Assembly: GCA_001898415.1 (NCBI GenBank)
Contig: MKTU01000028.1
Location: 1 to 64,000 of the forward strand
Reading direction: 5' to 3'
Length of the DNA: 64,000 nucleotides
From: Rhodanobacter sp. 67-28
GTDB taxonomy: Bacteria > Pseudomonadota > Gammaproteobacteria > Xanthomonadales > Rhodanobacteraceae
Below the pieces are notes generated by a model. It was given only the letters and a program-made list of their open reading frames with translations, was not told the DNA's origin and did not search any database. Shown here piece after piece: positions 46,873-56,259 of this stretch. How positions within the stretch are numbered: the first letter of the stretch is position 1; every line of letters begins with the position of its first letter. The position numbers were made by a program, and so were the translations under genes.

Positions 46873-46948
46873 GTAGGAGCCCGCTTGCGGGCGATGCTTT
46901 TGTTCCTGGCGTCGCGGGAAAAGGCATCGCCCGCAAGCAGGCTCCTAC
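46873..46948. repeat. Head-to-head GTAGGAGC-type REP pair between lspA and ispH
   Basis: gtaggagcccgcttgcgggc followed about 30 bp later by its inverse gcccgcaagcaggctcctac. This is the widespread gtaggagc...gcgggc repeat of gammaproteobacteria. It occupies most of the 111-bp gap between lspA and ispH. Confidence 0.85.
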
Positions 46949-46961
46949 CGAAAGCCTATTA

Positions 46962-47459
46962 TCACACGCTGTCCGCGGGCTTGCCGGCAAACAATCCGAA
47001 TACGACCAGCATGACCGCACCCACGGTGATGGCGCAGTCGGCGAGGTTGAACACCGGGTAGTTCCACTGGCGGAAGTACACGTGGATGAAGTCGGTGACC
47101 TGGGCCGCATGCAGACGATCGACTAGGTTGCCCAGCGCGCCGCCGATGATGAAGGCCAGCGGCAAGGCGGTGCGCCAGTCGCGCCGCGGCGTGCGCCCCA
47201 GCCAGGCCACCAGCACCGCGCTGATCGCCACCGCCAACACCACGAAGAACCAGCGCTGCCAGCCCGCGCCATCGGCAAGGAAGCTGAACGCGGCACCGGT
47301 GTTGAACGCCAGCGTCCAGTTCAGGAAGCCCGGGATCACTTCATGCGGCAGGCCCATCGGCTGCAGGGCGCGGATCGCCCACCACTTGCTCAACTGGTCG
47401 AGCGCGATGACGGTGACGGACAGCCACAGCCAGGGGAGTGCGTTGGGTTTGGGATTCAT
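46962..47459 (-). CDS. lspA: Lipoprotein signal peptidase, LspA
   Basis: Inner-membrane aspartyl protease that removes signal peptides from prolipoproteins after lipidation. 165 residues with four membrane helices. Catalytic Asp114 in GGALGNLVDRL and Asp141 in VFNLADCAITVG; DQLSKWWAI and FNTGAAFSFL are further conserved blocks. It follows ileS after 125 bp filled largely with a REP pair. Essential housekeeping gene; one likely substrate in this window is the RND adaptor lipoprotein at 4322. Confidence 0.96.
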   Translation of the reverse strand: MNPKPNALPWLWLSVTVIALDQLSKWWAIRALQPMGLPHEVIPGFLNWTLAFNTGAAFSFLADGAGWQRWFFVVLAVAISAVLVAWLGRTPRRDWRTALPLAFIIGGALGNLVDRLHAAQVTDFIHVYFRQWNYPVFNLADCAITVGAVMLVVFGLFAGKPADSV

Positions 47460-47505
47460 GGAACAGGCTCGGCAATGAGAAGTTTCGGCGTTCGGCGCGG
47501 GAAGA

Positions 47506-47564
47506 GCCGGCGGGCGGTGCCCGCCCTACCGCTCCGTCGTAGGGCGGGCACCGCCCGCCGCTCC
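47506..47564. repeat. Head-to-head REP-like pair between ileS and lspA
   Basis: ccggcgggcggtgcccgccctac followed by gtagggcgggcaccgcccgccg, the same family as 45721-45786. It interrupts the ileS-lspA gap without touching either coding region. Confidence 0.75.
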
Positions 47565-47584
47565 TGCAATCCACAAAACGTGGT

Positions 47585-50446
47585 TCAGAACCAGCGACGA
47601 TCCTCGCCGGGCCCTTCGACGTTGCTGACGCAGCGGCCGCACAGCTCGGGATGCTCGGCGTGGCTGCCGACGTCGTCGCGGCGGTGCCAGCAGCGCACGC
47701 ATTTGGCGGCATTGCTGACGGTGGCGGAAACCCATGCTTCGGCGCCTTCCACTTCCACCTTCATCGCCTCGTCCGTGCGCGGCGCCAGCGGGGCCAGGGT
47801 GAAGTCGGAGGTGATGAAGAAGAAGCGCAGCTCGTCGGCCACCTCGGCGTAGCGCGCCGCGAGTGCAGCGTCGGCATGCACGACGAGCCTTGCCTCCAGC
47901 GCCGCGCCGATCTGCTCGGCCTTGCGCATGCCCTCGAGCACGCGCGAGGCGCCGTCGCGGATCGCCAGCAGGTCGGCCCAGTAGCGGCGCTGCTCCGGCG
48001 AGGCCTGGGTCGCCGCCAGTCCGTCGTACCAGGTTTCGAACAGCACGCTGTCGCCGCGCTCGCCCGGCAACTGCTGCCAGATTTCCTCGGCGGTGAAGCC
48101 CAGGATCGGCGCCAGCCAGCGCACCATTGCCTCGGCGATGCGGTACATCGCGCTCTGCGCGCTGCGCCGGCCGCGGCTGTCGGTCGGCATGGTGTAGAGC
48201 CGGTCCTTGGTGATGTCCAGGTACAGCGCGCCCAGCTCGTTGGTGCAGAAGTTCTGGACGCGCGCCACCACCTCCGGGAAGTCGTAACGCTCGTAGGCCG
48301 CCACCACGGCCTGCTGCACGTCGAACGCCTGCTGCACGGCCCACTGGTCGAGCAGCAGGCTGTCTTCCACCTTCAGCAGATGCTGCGCCGGATCGAAGCC
48401 GTCCAGATTGCCGAGCAGGAAGCGCGCGGTGTTGCGGATGCGCCGGTAGCTGTCGGAGACGCGCTTGAGGATCTCGTCGGAAACCGACATCTCGTTGCGG
48501 TAGTCGGCGGAGGCCACCCACAGGCGCAGCACGTCGGCGCCCAGCGTATCCATCACCTTCTGCGGCGCCACCACGTTGCCCAGCGACTTGGACATCTTGC
48601 GGCCGTTGGCGTCCACCGTGAAGCCGTGGGTGAGCACCTCGTCATACGGCGCGCGGCCGTGGATCGCCGAGGAGGTCAGCAGCGACGACTGGAACCAGCC
48701 GCGGTGCTGGTCGGAGCCTTCCAGATACATCACCTTGTACTGCTCTGCGCTGCCGCGCTGCAATTCGGGCCGCTGGCCGATCACCGCGAAGTGGGTGACG
48801 CCGGAATCGAACCAGACGTCGAGCACGTCAGTGACCTTCTCGTAGTCACCCGCCTGGTCGCCCAGCAGCGTGGCCGGATCGAGCGCGAACCACGCATCGA
48901 CACCGCCCTGCTCCACGATCCTGGCCACCTGTTCGAGCAGCGCGACGGAATCGGGGTGCGGCTCCTGGGTGACCTTGTGCACGAACAGCGCGATCGGCAC
49001 GCCCCAAGTGCGCTGGCGCGAGATGCACCAGTCCGGCCGGCCGGCCACCATGCCGGCGATGCGCTCCTCGCCCCAGCCCGGCACCCAGCGCACGTCCTTG
49101 ATCGAGGCCAGCGCGGTCTTGCGCAGGTTCGCCTGCTCCATCGAGATGAACCACTGCGGCGTGGTGCGGTAGATCACCGGCGTCTTGTGCCGCCAGCAGT
49201 TCGGGTAGCTGTGCTCGATCCTGGCGAAGGCCAGCAGCACGTTGCGTTGGCGCAGCACGTCGACGATGGCGTCGTTGGCCTTCCAGATGTGCATGTTGGC
49301 CAGTTCGACGCCGTCGACGGCCGGCGTGTCGGCGTGATACGCGCCGCGCGAACCGACATAGTTGAGCAGGCCGATGCCGTACTCGCGCGCCACCACGAAA
49401 TCCTCCACGCCGTGATCGGGCGAGGTATGCACCGCGCCGGTGCCGTCCTCGGCACTGACGTGGTCGCCGAGGATCACCGGCACTTCGCGCGGGTAGAACG
49501 GATGGCGCAGCATCTGTCGTTCCAGCGCCTTGCCTTCGGCATGGCCGAGCACGGTCGCGTGCTCCATGCCGTAGCGTTGCGCCACGTTGTCGACCAGCGC
49601 GCTGGCGACCGCCAGCAGCACGCGGCGGCCGTCGCGCGCCGGCCCTTCGATCAACGCATATTCGAGATCCGCGCCCAGCGACACCGCCTGGCTTTCCGGC
49701 AGCGTCCACGGCGTGGTGGTCCAGATCGGGATGGCGACGATGGCATCGCCTGCGTCGACGCCGAATTTCGCGGCCAGCGCCTTCGCATCGACCGCGTCGT
49801 AGGCCACGTCGACCGCAGGCGAAACCTTGTCGCCGTATTCGATCTCCGCCTCAGCCAGCGCGGAGGCGCAATCGAAGCACCAGTACACCGGCTTGGCGCC
49901 GCGCAGCACGTGGCCGTTGGCCACGATGCGCGCCAGCGCGCGCAGCATGTCGGCCTCGTACTTGAAATCCATGGTGCGATAGGGGTGCTCCCAGTCGCCG
50001 AGCACGCCAAGCCGCTTGAAGCCGGCGCGCTGCGTGTCGACCTGCTCGGTGGCGTACTCGCGGCACTTCTGCCGGAACGCGGCGGCGTCGAGCTTGTCGC
50101 CCGGCTTGCCGAACTTCTTCTCCACCGCGATCTCGATCGGCAGGCCGTGGCAATCCCAGCCCGGCACGTACGGCGCGCGGTAACCGGCCAGCAGCTTGGA
50201 CTTGACCACCATGTCCTTGAGGATCTTGTTGACCGCATGGCCGATGTGGATCGCACCGTTGGCATACGGCGGGCCGTCGTGCAGCACGAACGCGCGCTCG
50301 CGATGGGCAGTCTTCTGCTGGATCTGCGCATAGCGGCCCACCTGCTCCCACTGCGCCAGCCAGCCCGGCTCGCGTTTCGGCAAATCGCCGCGCATCGGGA
50401 AATCCGTATGCGGCAGGTTGATGGTGCTCTTGTAATCGTGGGTCAT
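47585..50446 (-). CDS. ileS: Isoleucyl-tRNA synthetase
   Basis: Class I aminoacyl-tRNA synthetase charging tRNA-Ile. 953 residues. HIGH motif in [22 protein letters not shown], the CP1 editing domain ([30 protein letters not shown]), KMSKS in [16 protein letters not shown], the anticodon domain, and a C-terminal zinc finger with [12 protein letters not shown] and ELCGRCVSN. These mark the bacterial, mupirocin-sensitive type. The ATG at 50446 gives the standard [12 protein letters not shown] start. Complete. Confidence 0.97.
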   Translation of the reverse strand: MTHDYKSTINLPHTDFPMRGDLPKREPGWLAQWEQVGRYAQIQQKTAHRERAFVLHDGPPYANGAIHIGHAVNKILKDMVVKSKLLAGYRAPYVPGWDCHGLPIEIAVEKKFGKPGDKLDAAAFRQKCREYATEQVDTQRAGFKRLGVLGDWEHPYRTMDFKYEADMLRALARIVANGHVLRGAKPVYWCFDCASALAEAEIEYGDKVSPAVDVAYDAVDAKALAAKFGVDAGDAIVAIPIWTTTPWTLPESQAVSLGADLEYALIEGPARDGRRVLLAVASALVDNVAQRYGMEHATVLGHAEGKALERQMLRHPFYPREVPVILGDHVSAEDGTGAVHTSPDHGVEDFVVAREYGIGLLNYVGSRGAYHADTPAVDGVELANMHIWKANDAIVDVLRQRNVLLAFARIEHSYPNCWRHKTPVIYRTTPQWFISMEQANLRKTALASIKDVRWVPGWGEERIAGMVAGRPDWCISRQRTWGVPIALFVHKVTQEPHPDSVALLEQVARIVEQGGVDAWFALDPATLLGDQAGDYEKVTDVLDVWFDSGVTHFAVIGQRPELQRGSAEQYKVMYLEGSDQHRGWFQSSLLTSSAIHGRAPYDEVLTHGFTVDANGRKMSKSLGNVVAPQKVMDTLGADVLRLWVASADYRNEMSVSDEILKRVSDSYRRIRNTARFLLGNLDGFDPAQHLLKVEDSLLLDQWAVQQAFDVQQAVVAAYERYDFPEVVARVQNFCTNELGALYLDITKDRLYTMPTDSRGRRSAQSAMYRIAEAMVRWLAPILGFTAEEIWQQLPGERGDSVLFETWYDGLAATQASPEQRRYWADLLAIRDGASRVLEGMRKAEQIGAALEARLVVHADAALAARYAEVADELRFFFITSDFTLAPLAPRTDEAMKVEVEGAEAWVSATVSNAAKCVRCWHRRDDVGSHAEHPELCGRCVSNVEGPGEDRRWF

Positions 50447-50474
50447 CGCGTAGGTGCCGTTGAAGGTGTTGCGG

Positions 50475-50492
50475 CCCGCCCATGGGCGGGCA
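50475..50492. repeat. Perfect 18-bp palindrome upstream of ileS
   Basis: gcccgcccatgggcgggc lies 29 bp before the ileS start codon in the 100-bp ribF-ileS gap. It could form a hairpin in the mRNA leader or bind a dimeric protein. No T-run follows, so it is not a classical terminator. Confidence 0.55.
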
Positions 50493-50546
50493 AAGGCTTC
50501 TAAGTTAATGGATGCGCGGGCACACGGGAAATACCCGGGACTGCGT

Positions 50547-51500
50547 TCACGCCCCGACCAGCCGCGGATTCATGCCCAGCAGCTCTCGTGCCCGGCGCGC
50601 GTCGAGCGCCATCTGCGCCTTGAGCGGCTCCAGCCCGTCGAACTTCTGCTCGTCGCGCAGCTTGCCGACGAACTCCACCGCCATGCGCTGGCCATACAGG
50701 TCGCCCTCGAAGTCGAACAGGTGGACTTCCAGCAGCGGCTCGCTGACCTGGTTCACGGTGGGGCGCACGCCCAGGCTGGCCACGCCGGGCCAGCTGCATT
50801 CGCCCTCGCCCAGGCCCACGCGCACCGCGAAGATGCCCAGCACCGGGCTGACCCGATCGCGCAGATGGATGTTGGCGGTGGGATAACCCAGGGTGCGGCC
50901 GAGCTGGTTGCCGCGCTGCACCTTGCCGTCGATCACGAAAGGGCGGCCAAGCAGCGGCTCGGCCGCGGCGAACTCGCCCGCCGCGAGCAATTCGCGCACG
51001 CGACTGGCCGACACCCGCGCATCGTGCCACTGCACTTCCGGCATCGTGCAGGCGAGAAAGCCGCATTGGGGACCCATCGCCTGCAGCAGCGCCACGTCGC
51101 CGGCACGCTTGTGGCCGAAGCGGAAATCCGCGCCCACCCAGACCTCGCGCGCAGCCAGCCGCTCGACCAGCACGCGGCGGACGAAATCCTCGGCCGACAT
51201 CGCGGTGAGCGCCCGGTTGAAGCGCAGCAGCAGGGCCTGCTGCATGCCGGCAGCGGCGAAGCCGCGCAACTTGTCGCGCACGCTGGAAATCCGCGGCACC
51301 GGCCGCGGCGAGAAGAACGCGCGCGGCAGCGGCTCGAAGCTCACTACCAGCGGGCTGCCATCCAGCTCGCGCGCGCGCGCGGCCACCTGCGCCAGCAGCG
51401 CCTGGTGGCCGCGATGCAAGCCGTCGAACGCACCCACCGCGACCACACTGCCACCGGGCGCCAGGCAAGGGCCGGCGACATCCCTGGAGAGTCTCATCAT
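50547..51500 (-). CDS. ribF: Bifunctional riboflavin kinase / FAD synthetase
   Basis: Makes FMN from riboflavin, then FAD. 317 residues. N-terminal adenylyltransferase: [18 protein letters not shown] with the HxGH motif and [13 protein letters not shown] [13 protein letters not shown]-terminal kinase: [13 protein letters not shown] and [22 protein letters not shown]. Starts are ATG 51500 (or 51497). A TATACT lies just before the start, so a promoter producing a short or no leader is possible. It stands between murJ (34 bp) and ileS, the usual setting. Confidence 0.95.
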   Translation of the reverse strand: MMRLSRDVAGPCLAPGGSVVAVGAFDGLHRGHQALLAQVAARARELDGSPLVVSFEPLPRAFFSPRPVPRISSVRDKLRGFAAAGMQQALLLRFNRALTAMSAEDFVRRVLVERLAAREVWVGADFRFGHKRAGDVALLQAMGPQCGFLACTMPEVQWHDARVSASRVRELLAAGEFAAAEPLLGRPFVIDGKVQRGNQLGRTLGYPTANIHLRDRVSPVLGIFAVRVGLGEGECSWPGVASLGVRPTVNQVSEPLLEVHLFDFEGDLYGQRMAVEFVGKLRDEQKFDGLEPLKAQMALDARRARELLGMNPRLVGA

Positions 51501-51534
51501 CGCGCGAGTATATAGAACGGTCGGTGTCGCGGCC

Positions 51535-53145
51535 TCACGCCGCGCGCAGATCGCGCAGGCGGAAGCCGCCGGCAAACAGGACGGCGACATAACTGGCCCC
51601 GCCGGCCAGCACCAGCACGGCCAGATGCCACAGCCGGGTCAGCACCGGCACCCCGTGGACCCAGTCCGGCCACAGCCAGCGGCCCAGCAACAGCACCGCC
51701 ACCATCACCGCGCAGGCCGCGGCCAGCCGCAGCAAGTGGCGCGACCAGCCCGGCTGGCGCTGGTACACGCCCGTCCTTTTCAGCCAGTGCCACAGCAGCC
51801 ACAGGTTGACGTAGGCGGCTACCGCGCTGGCCAAGCCCAGCGCCATGTGCAGGCCGGGCACGCGGGCGATGCCATCCAGCCACGACAGCTGCTTCAAGCC
51901 GGCCGGCGCCCACAGTTCGAACAGCAGCGCCAGGAAGACCACGTTCAACAGCATGTTGGTCAGCAGCGAAGCCACCGCCGCGCGCACCGGCGTGCGCGTG
52001 TCCTGGCGCGCATAGAACGCCGGCAGCAGCACCTTCACCAGCGCGAAAGCGGGCAGGCCGAAGCTCAGCGCGGTGATCGACAAGGTCGCCATGTGCGTGT
52101 CGTGCGCGGTCCAGTGGCCATGCTGGAACAGCGTGGCCACCAGCGGCCCGGCAAGCAGCATCAGCGCGAACATCGCCGGCACCGCGATCAGCAGGGTGAT
52201 CCGCAGCCCCCAGTCCAGCGCCCGCGAGAAGCCGGCGGTGTCGGTGGTGACGTGATGGCGCGCCAGTGACGGCAGGATCACCGTGCCCAGCGCCACGCCG
52301 AACACGCCCAGCGGCAGTTCCAGGAAACGATCCGCCTGCGACAGCCAGCTCTGCGAGCCGACCACCAGCAGCGAGGCGATCACCGTGTCGAACAGCAGGT
52401 TGATCTGCGCCACGGAGGAGCCGAACAGGGTCGGCACCATCAGCCGCATGATCTTCCGCACTTCCGGGTGGCGCCAGCCCCAGCGCGGCAGGGTCAGCAG
52501 GTTGAGCTGCCGCAGCGCCGGCAACTGGAACAGCAACTGCAGGATGCCCGCGGCCAGGATCGCCCAGCCCATCGCCAGGATCGGCGTCTGCAGCTTCTTC
52601 GACAGCCACAGCGCGCCGGCGATCATGCACAGGTTGAGGATTACCGGCGTCAGCGCCGGCAGCCCGAAGCGGTGGAAACTGTTCAGCGCCCCGCCGGAGA
52701 GCGCGGTCAGCGACACAAACAGCAGGAACGGGAAAGTCAGCCGCAACAGCTCGACGGTCAGCTCGAACTTGCGCGGCTCGTCGATCGCGCCGGGCGAGAA
52801 CAGCACAGTCACCTGCGGCGCGAAGATGATGCCCAGCGCCGTGATCAGCAGCAGCACCCCGCCCAGCGTGCCCGACACCCGCGCCATCAGCTCCCTCAGC
52901 TGCGCATGCGTGCCCTTCTCCTTCACTTCGGTGAATACCGGCACGAAGGCGGTGGAGAACGAGCCCTCGGCAAACAGCCGGCGCATGAAGTTGGGGATGC
53001 GGAACGCCACCCAGAACGCGTCGGTGGCGCCGTTGGCGCCGAACGCGGCGTTGATCGACATGTCGCGCACCAGGCCGAGCACCCGCGAAATCATCGTCAT
53101 GCTGCTGAAGGAGAGCAGCCCGCGGAGCATGCTGGGAGACTTCAT
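51535..53145 (-). CDS. murJ: Lipid II flippase MurJ
   Basis: Polytopic inner-membrane protein of the MOP superfamily that flips undecaprenyl-PP-muropeptide for cell-wall synthesis. 536 residues with about 14 hydrophobic helices. Signature MTMISRVLGLVRDMSINAAFGANGATDAFWVAFRIPN at the start, with the conserved Arg residues of helix 1-2, plus FAEGSFSTAFVPVF and ARQDTRTPVRAAV. The ATG at 53145 fits the family; a GTG at 53187 would add 14 residues. First gene of the murJ-ribF-ileS-lspA-ispH series, divergent from rpsT as in many gammaproteobacteria. Confidence 0.95.
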   Translation of the reverse strand: MKSPSMLRGLLSFSSMTMISRVLGLVRDMSINAAFGANGATDAFWVAFRIPNFMRRLFAEGSFSTAFVPVFTEVKEKGTHAQLRELMARVSGTLGGVLLLITALGIIFAPQVTVLFSPGAIDEPRKFELTVELLRLTFPFLLFVSLTALSGGALNSFHRFGLPALTPVILNLCMIAGALWLSKKLQTPILAMGWAILAAGILQLLFQLPALRQLNLLTLPRWGWRHPEVRKIMRLMVPTLFGSSVAQINLLFDTVIASLLVVGSQSWLSQADRFLELPLGVFGVALGTVILPSLARHHVTTDTAGFSRALDWGLRITLLIAVPAMFALMLLAGPLVATLFQHGHWTAHDTHMATLSITALSFGLPAFALVKVLLPAFYARQDTRTPVRAAVASLLTNMLLNVVFLALLFELWAPAGLKQLSWLDGIARVPGLHMALGLASAVAAYVNLWLLWHWLKRTGVYQRQPGWSRHLLRLAAACAVMVAVLLLGRWLWPDWVHGVPVLTRLWHLAVLVLAGGASYVAVLFAGGFRLRDLRAA

Positions 53146-53291
53146 GGGCGGCAGTTCTACCTTCGGCGTCGTTCGCACGGGGCGCACAGTTTGACAGCCC
53201 GCGCCGGCAGGATCACGGCCCGGTTATGGCAAAATGCCGGCACCCCCGCCGCCGCGCGCCACGCCGGCTGCGGATAAAGCCGGCCAAGTGA

Positions 53292-53320
53292 TTGACGCGT
53301 CGATGAATCGACCGCATAAT
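53292..53320 (+). promoter_or_regulatory. rpsT promoter
   Basis: TTGACG (53292-53297), 17-bp spacer, CATAAT (53315-53320), 45 bp before the rpsT start codon. A strong promoter as expected for a ribosomal protein gene, within the 219-bp divergent gap to murJ. Confidence 0.82.
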
Positions 53321-53364
53321 TGGCGTCTTTTTCCACCCAACACACTGCATCCCGGAGTTCTACC

Positions 53365-53628
53365 TTGGCCAACATCAAGTCCGCGAAGAAGCGCGCGCGC
53401 CAGTCCGAACAGCGCCGCCTGCGCAACATCAGCGCACGTTCCATGGTCCGCACCGCCCTGAAGAAGGTCGTCAAGGCCATCGAGGCCAAGGACAAGGCCG
53501 GTGCCATTGCCGCATTCACCGTCGCCCAGCCGGTGATGGATCGCTACGCCGCCCGCGGCCTGATCCACAAGAACAAGGCCGCCCGCCACAAGAGCCGCCT
53601 CAACGCGAAGATCCGCGAACTGGCGTAA
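53365..53628 (+). CDS. rpsT: Small ribosomal subunit protein bS20
   Basis: 87 residues, basic, binding 16S rRNA early in 30S assembly. [20 protein letters not shown] at the start and [26 protein letters not shown] at the end are diagnostic. The start codon is TTG at 53365, preceded by CGGAG at 7-bp spacing; the upstream in-frame ATG at 53320 overlaps the promoter -10 and can be excluded. A UUG start is also used in Escherichia coli rpsT, where it matters for autogenous translational control, so the same may hold here. Confidence 0.97.
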   Translation: MANIKSAKKRARQSEQRRLRNISARSMVRTALKKVVKAIEAKDKAGAIAAFTVAQPVMDRYAARGLIHKNKAARHKSRLNAKIRELA

Positions 53629-53658
53629 GCCGGCCACGCGATTCGGGTTGCATGAAAC

Positions 53659-53680
53659 AGCCGGCGCAAGCCGGCTTTTT
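53659..53680 (+). terminator. rpsT terminator
   Basis: Hairpin agccggc-gcaa-gccggct followed by TTTTT, 30 bp after the rpsT stop codon. Confidence 0.92.
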
Positions 53681-53691
53681 CGTGTCTGCAC

Positions 53692-53758
53692 GTAGGGCGG
53701 GCACCGCCCGCCGCTTCGCCCACACGCCACCAGAGCCGGCGGGCATTGCCCGCCCTAC
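53692..53758. repeat. Head-to-head REP-like pair after rpsT
   Basis: cgtagggcgggcaccgcccg and the inverse gcgggcattgcccgccctac separated by about 25 bp, reaching the stop codon of the convergent 53755-54057 gene. Same family as the pairs at 45.7 and 47.5 kb. Confidence 0.75.
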
Positions 53759-54057
53759 TGCCGCGGGCGGAATTCGAGCGGCATGGGCTCACCGGGGTGT
53801 GCGGCGGCCGGCGGTTTCGGGCCGCAGGCGCCGCAGGTGCTGCAGCCGTCGCTGCAGTCGCCGGTGGCTTCGATCGGCTGCAGGCGCCGGCCCAACGCCC
53901 GCGCCAGGGCGCCGCGGCCGGGCTGGTTGAAATGGATGGAGCCGGCGGCCAGCCAGCGGTTGGTCGTTTTCCGGGCCAGCTTGCGCAGCACGATCCACAC
54001 GCTGGCCAGCACGGCCAGCGCGATCACCACGTACTGCAGCAACAGGCCGGCACTCAT
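53755..54057 (-). CDS. Small Cys-rich membrane protein downstream of feoB
   Basis: 100 residues. One N-terminal membrane helix (LLLQYVVIALAVLASVWIVL), a basic stretch, NQPGRGALARALGRRLQPI, then a Cys cluster GDCSDGCSTCGACGP with four Cys in ten residues and a Pro-rich tail. It starts 10 bp after feoB. The layout recalls the FeoB-associated Cys-rich membrane proteins (FeoC-like position), which may bind iron or an Fe-S cluster, but the sequence itself is not one I recognise with certainty. Probably co-expressed with feoAB in ferrous iron uptake. Confidence 0.75.
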   Translation of the reverse strand: MSAGLLLQYVVIALAVLASVWIVLRKLARKTTNRWLAAGSIHFNQPGRGALARALGRRLQPIEATGDCSDGCSTCGACGPKPPAAAHPGEPMPLEFRPRQ

Positions 54058-54067
54058 GGGCGGCTCC

Positions 54068-55903
54068 TCACGTCAGCGCCCTCGTCACCTGGTAGACGAT
54101 GAACGACGCGGTGTAGGCCATCACGAACATGTAGCCGAACGAGATCGCCACGTTGCGCCAGGAGTCGGTCTCGCGCTTGATGATCGCCAGCGTGGACATG
54201 CACTGCGGCGCATAGGCGAACCACACCAGCAGCGACAGCGCGCTGGCCAGCGGGATCTGCCCGGCCAGCGCCTGGCCGAGCCCGCCGGATTCGCCGCCCA
54301 CCAGGTAGACCGTGGCCAGCGCCGCCACCGCGGTCTCGCGTGCGGCAAACGCCGGGATCAGCGCCAGGCTGATCTCCCAGTTGAAGCCGATCGGCGCGAA
54401 CACGTACTGCAGGCCGCGCCCGATGTAGCCGGCGAAGCTGTAGTCGATCGCCGGCAGCGTCGCGCCCTCGGGCGCGCCGGGGAAGGTGGAGAGGAACCAC
54501 ATCAGCACGGTCAGGCCCAGGATCACGCCCGTCAGCCGCCTGAGAAAGATCATGCCGCGCTCGTAAAGACCGATCGCCACGTCGCGCAGCTTGGGCACGC
54601 GATACGACGGCAGCTCCATCATCAGCGCATGCTCGCTCTTGTCGCGGCGGATGTGCTTCATCACCCAGCCCACCAGCATCGCGCCGAGGATGCCCGCCAG
54701 GTACAGCGCGAACAGCACGATGCCCTGCAGGTTGAACACGCCGAACACGTAATGGGTCGGGATGAACGCGCCGATCAGCAGCGCGTACACCGGCAGCCGC
54801 GCCGAGCACGTCATCAACGGCGCGATCAGGATGGTGGCGAGCCGGTCGCGCGGGTCGGTGATGCTGCGCGTGCCCATGATGCCGGGGATGGCGCAGGCGA
54901 AGCTCGACAGCAGCGGGATGAACGAGCGCCCGGTCAGCCCCACCGACAGCATCAGCCGATCCAGCAGGAACGCCGCGCGCGGCAGGTAGCCCGATTCCTC
55001 CAGCACGATGATGAAAAGGAACAGCACCAGGATTTCCGGCAGGAAGCCAAGCACCGTGCCGAGGCCACCGAACAGCCCGTCGTTGACCAGGCTTTGCAGC
55101 GGCCCGGCCGGCATCCACGCGGCGACATGCCCGCCCAGCCAGCCGAAGCCGTCGCCGATCGCGTCGGTCATCGGCTTGCCCAGCGAATACACCGCCTGGA
55201 ACACCAGGAACATCACCACCGCCAGGATCGCCAGACCGAACACCGGGTGCAGGGTCCAGCGGTCCAGTGCGTCGTCGATCTCGGCGGTGACGCGCGGCAT
55301 CGTCACCGTGGCCGCCAGCAGTTCGCGTACCTGGGCATGCAGGTCGGCGCGGCTGGCGGCATCGCTGGGTCGCCGCGGTGCGGCGGCGGGAACTTCGCCG
55401 TCGACCTGTTCGATCAGCGCCTGCGCGCCGCCGCGCTTCACTGCCACGGTTTCCACCACCGGCAGGCCCAGCCGGCGCTGCAGTTCCGACACGTCGATGA
55501 CGATGCCGCGCGAGCGCGCCGTGTCCATCATGTTCAGCGCCAGCACCACCGGCCGGCCGAGGCGCTGGACCTCCAGCACGAAACGAAGGTGCAGGCGCAG
55601 GTTGGTGGCATCGGCCACGCAGACGATCAGGTCGGGCACCGCCTCGCCCGGATAGGTGCCGGCGCAGATGTCGCGGGTGATCTGCTCGTCCGGGCTGTTC
55701 GCCTCCAGGCTGTAGGTGCCCGGCAGGTCGAGGATCTGCAGCAGTCGGCCGGACGGCGCCATGAACCGCCCTTCCTTGCGTTCCACCGTGACGCCGGCGT
55801 AATTGGCCACTTTCTGGCGCCCGCCGGTAAGCAGGTTGAACAGCGCCGTCTTGCCGCAATTCGGATTGCCGACCAGGGCAATGCGCAGGGTCGATGCGCT
55901 CAC
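54068..55903 (-). CDS. feoB: Ferrous iron transporter FeoB
   Basis: Inner-membrane Fe2+ permease with an N-terminal GTPase. 611 residues, on the short side for FeoB. G1 IALVGNPNCGKTALFN, switch I YAGVTVERKEG, G3 ILDLPGTYSLEA, G4 ALNMMDTARS. The membrane part has the two Gate motifs (FIPLLSSFACAIPGIMGTR and the FAARETAVAALATVY block). The start is GTG at 55903, overlapping the feoA stop as GTGA, which implies coupled translation. Order feoA-feoB-small Cys protein. Control by Fur or FNR is likely from biology but I could not identify a convincing box in the 84-bp upstream gap. Confidence 0.95.
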   Translation of the reverse strand: MSASTLRIALVGNPNCGKTALFNLLTGGRQKVANYAGVTVERKEGRFMAPSGRLLQILDLPGTYSLEANSPDEQITRDICAGTYPGEAVPDLIVCVADATNLRLHLRFVLEVQRLGRPVVLALNMMDTARSRGIVIDVSELQRRLGLPVVETVAVKRGGAQALIEQVDGEVPAAAPRRPSDAASRADLHAQVRELLAATVTMPRVTAEIDDALDRWTLHPVFGLAILAVVMFLVFQAVYSLGKPMTDAIGDGFGWLGGHVAAWMPAGPLQSLVNDGLFGGLGTVLGFLPEILVLFLFIIVLEESGYLPRAAFLLDRLMLSVGLTGRSFIPLLSSFACAIPGIMGTRSITDPRDRLATILIAPLMTCSARLPVYALLIGAFIPTHYVFGVFNLQGIVLFALYLAGILGAMLVGWVMKHIRRDKSEHALMMELPSYRVPKLRDVAIGLYERGMIFLRRLTGVILGLTVLMWFLSTFPGAPEGATLPAIDYSFAGYIGRGLQYVFAPIGFNWEISLALIPAFAARETAVAALATVYLVGGESGGLGQALAGQIPLASALSLLVWFAYAPQCMSTLAIIKRETDSWRNVAISFGYMFVMAYTASFIVYQVTRALT

Positions 55904-56175
55904 GCAGCCACCCCAGTGCGCACGCTGACCCGCGCCGCCTCGGCAAGCCGCAGCGCAAAGCGCGTGAAGCCGATCTGGATCAGCACCGGGTCGCCGCCCA
56001 TCGGGCCGACCGCCACCACCCGCACCGGTTCGCCGTCGACAAAGCCGAGGTCGCGCAGGCGCTGGGCGATCGGATCGGCCGCATGCACATCGAGCACGCG
56101 TTCGACCACGGCAAGGGCACCCTTGGGCAATTCGGACAGACGCACGGGCGGAATCCAAACAAGAATGGTTCGCAT
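55900..56175 (-). CDS. feoA: FeoA, SH3-like accessory protein of ferrous iron uptake
   Basis: 91 residues. VRLSELPKGALAVVERV, then AQRLRDLGFVDGEPVRVVAVGPMGGDPVLIQIGFTRFALRLAEA, the FeoA beta-barrel signature. It is cytoplasmic and thought to modulate FeoB. The ATG at 56175 is preceded by AAAGGA; two more upstream ATGs in frame have no ribosome site. The short intergenic gap with the divergent hydratase gene (56176-56259) must contain both promoters. Confidence 0.92.
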   Translation of the reverse strand: MRTILVWIPPVRLSELPKGALAVVERVLDVHAADPIAQRLRDLGFVDGEPVRVVAVGPMGGDPVLIQIGFTRFALRLAEAARVSVRTGVAA

Positions 56176-56259
56176 TGTATTCCTTTGCCCCTGCGCCTGC
56201 ATCACGCCGGTGGTCGCGGCGCGCTGCGTTTATCATCGGGTTATTTGCCGGGACGACCG

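Noticed and set aside
45721-47564. CRISPR-like array from the repeated gcgggc palindromes
   Set aside because: Repeats are few, irregularly spaced, in inverted pairs and lie in separate gaps, with no spacer periodicity or cas genes.
56176-56259. Fur box between feoA and the divergent hydratase gene
   Set aside because: The AT-rich patch tttatcatcgggttattt matches the 19-bp Fur consensus too poorly to claim.
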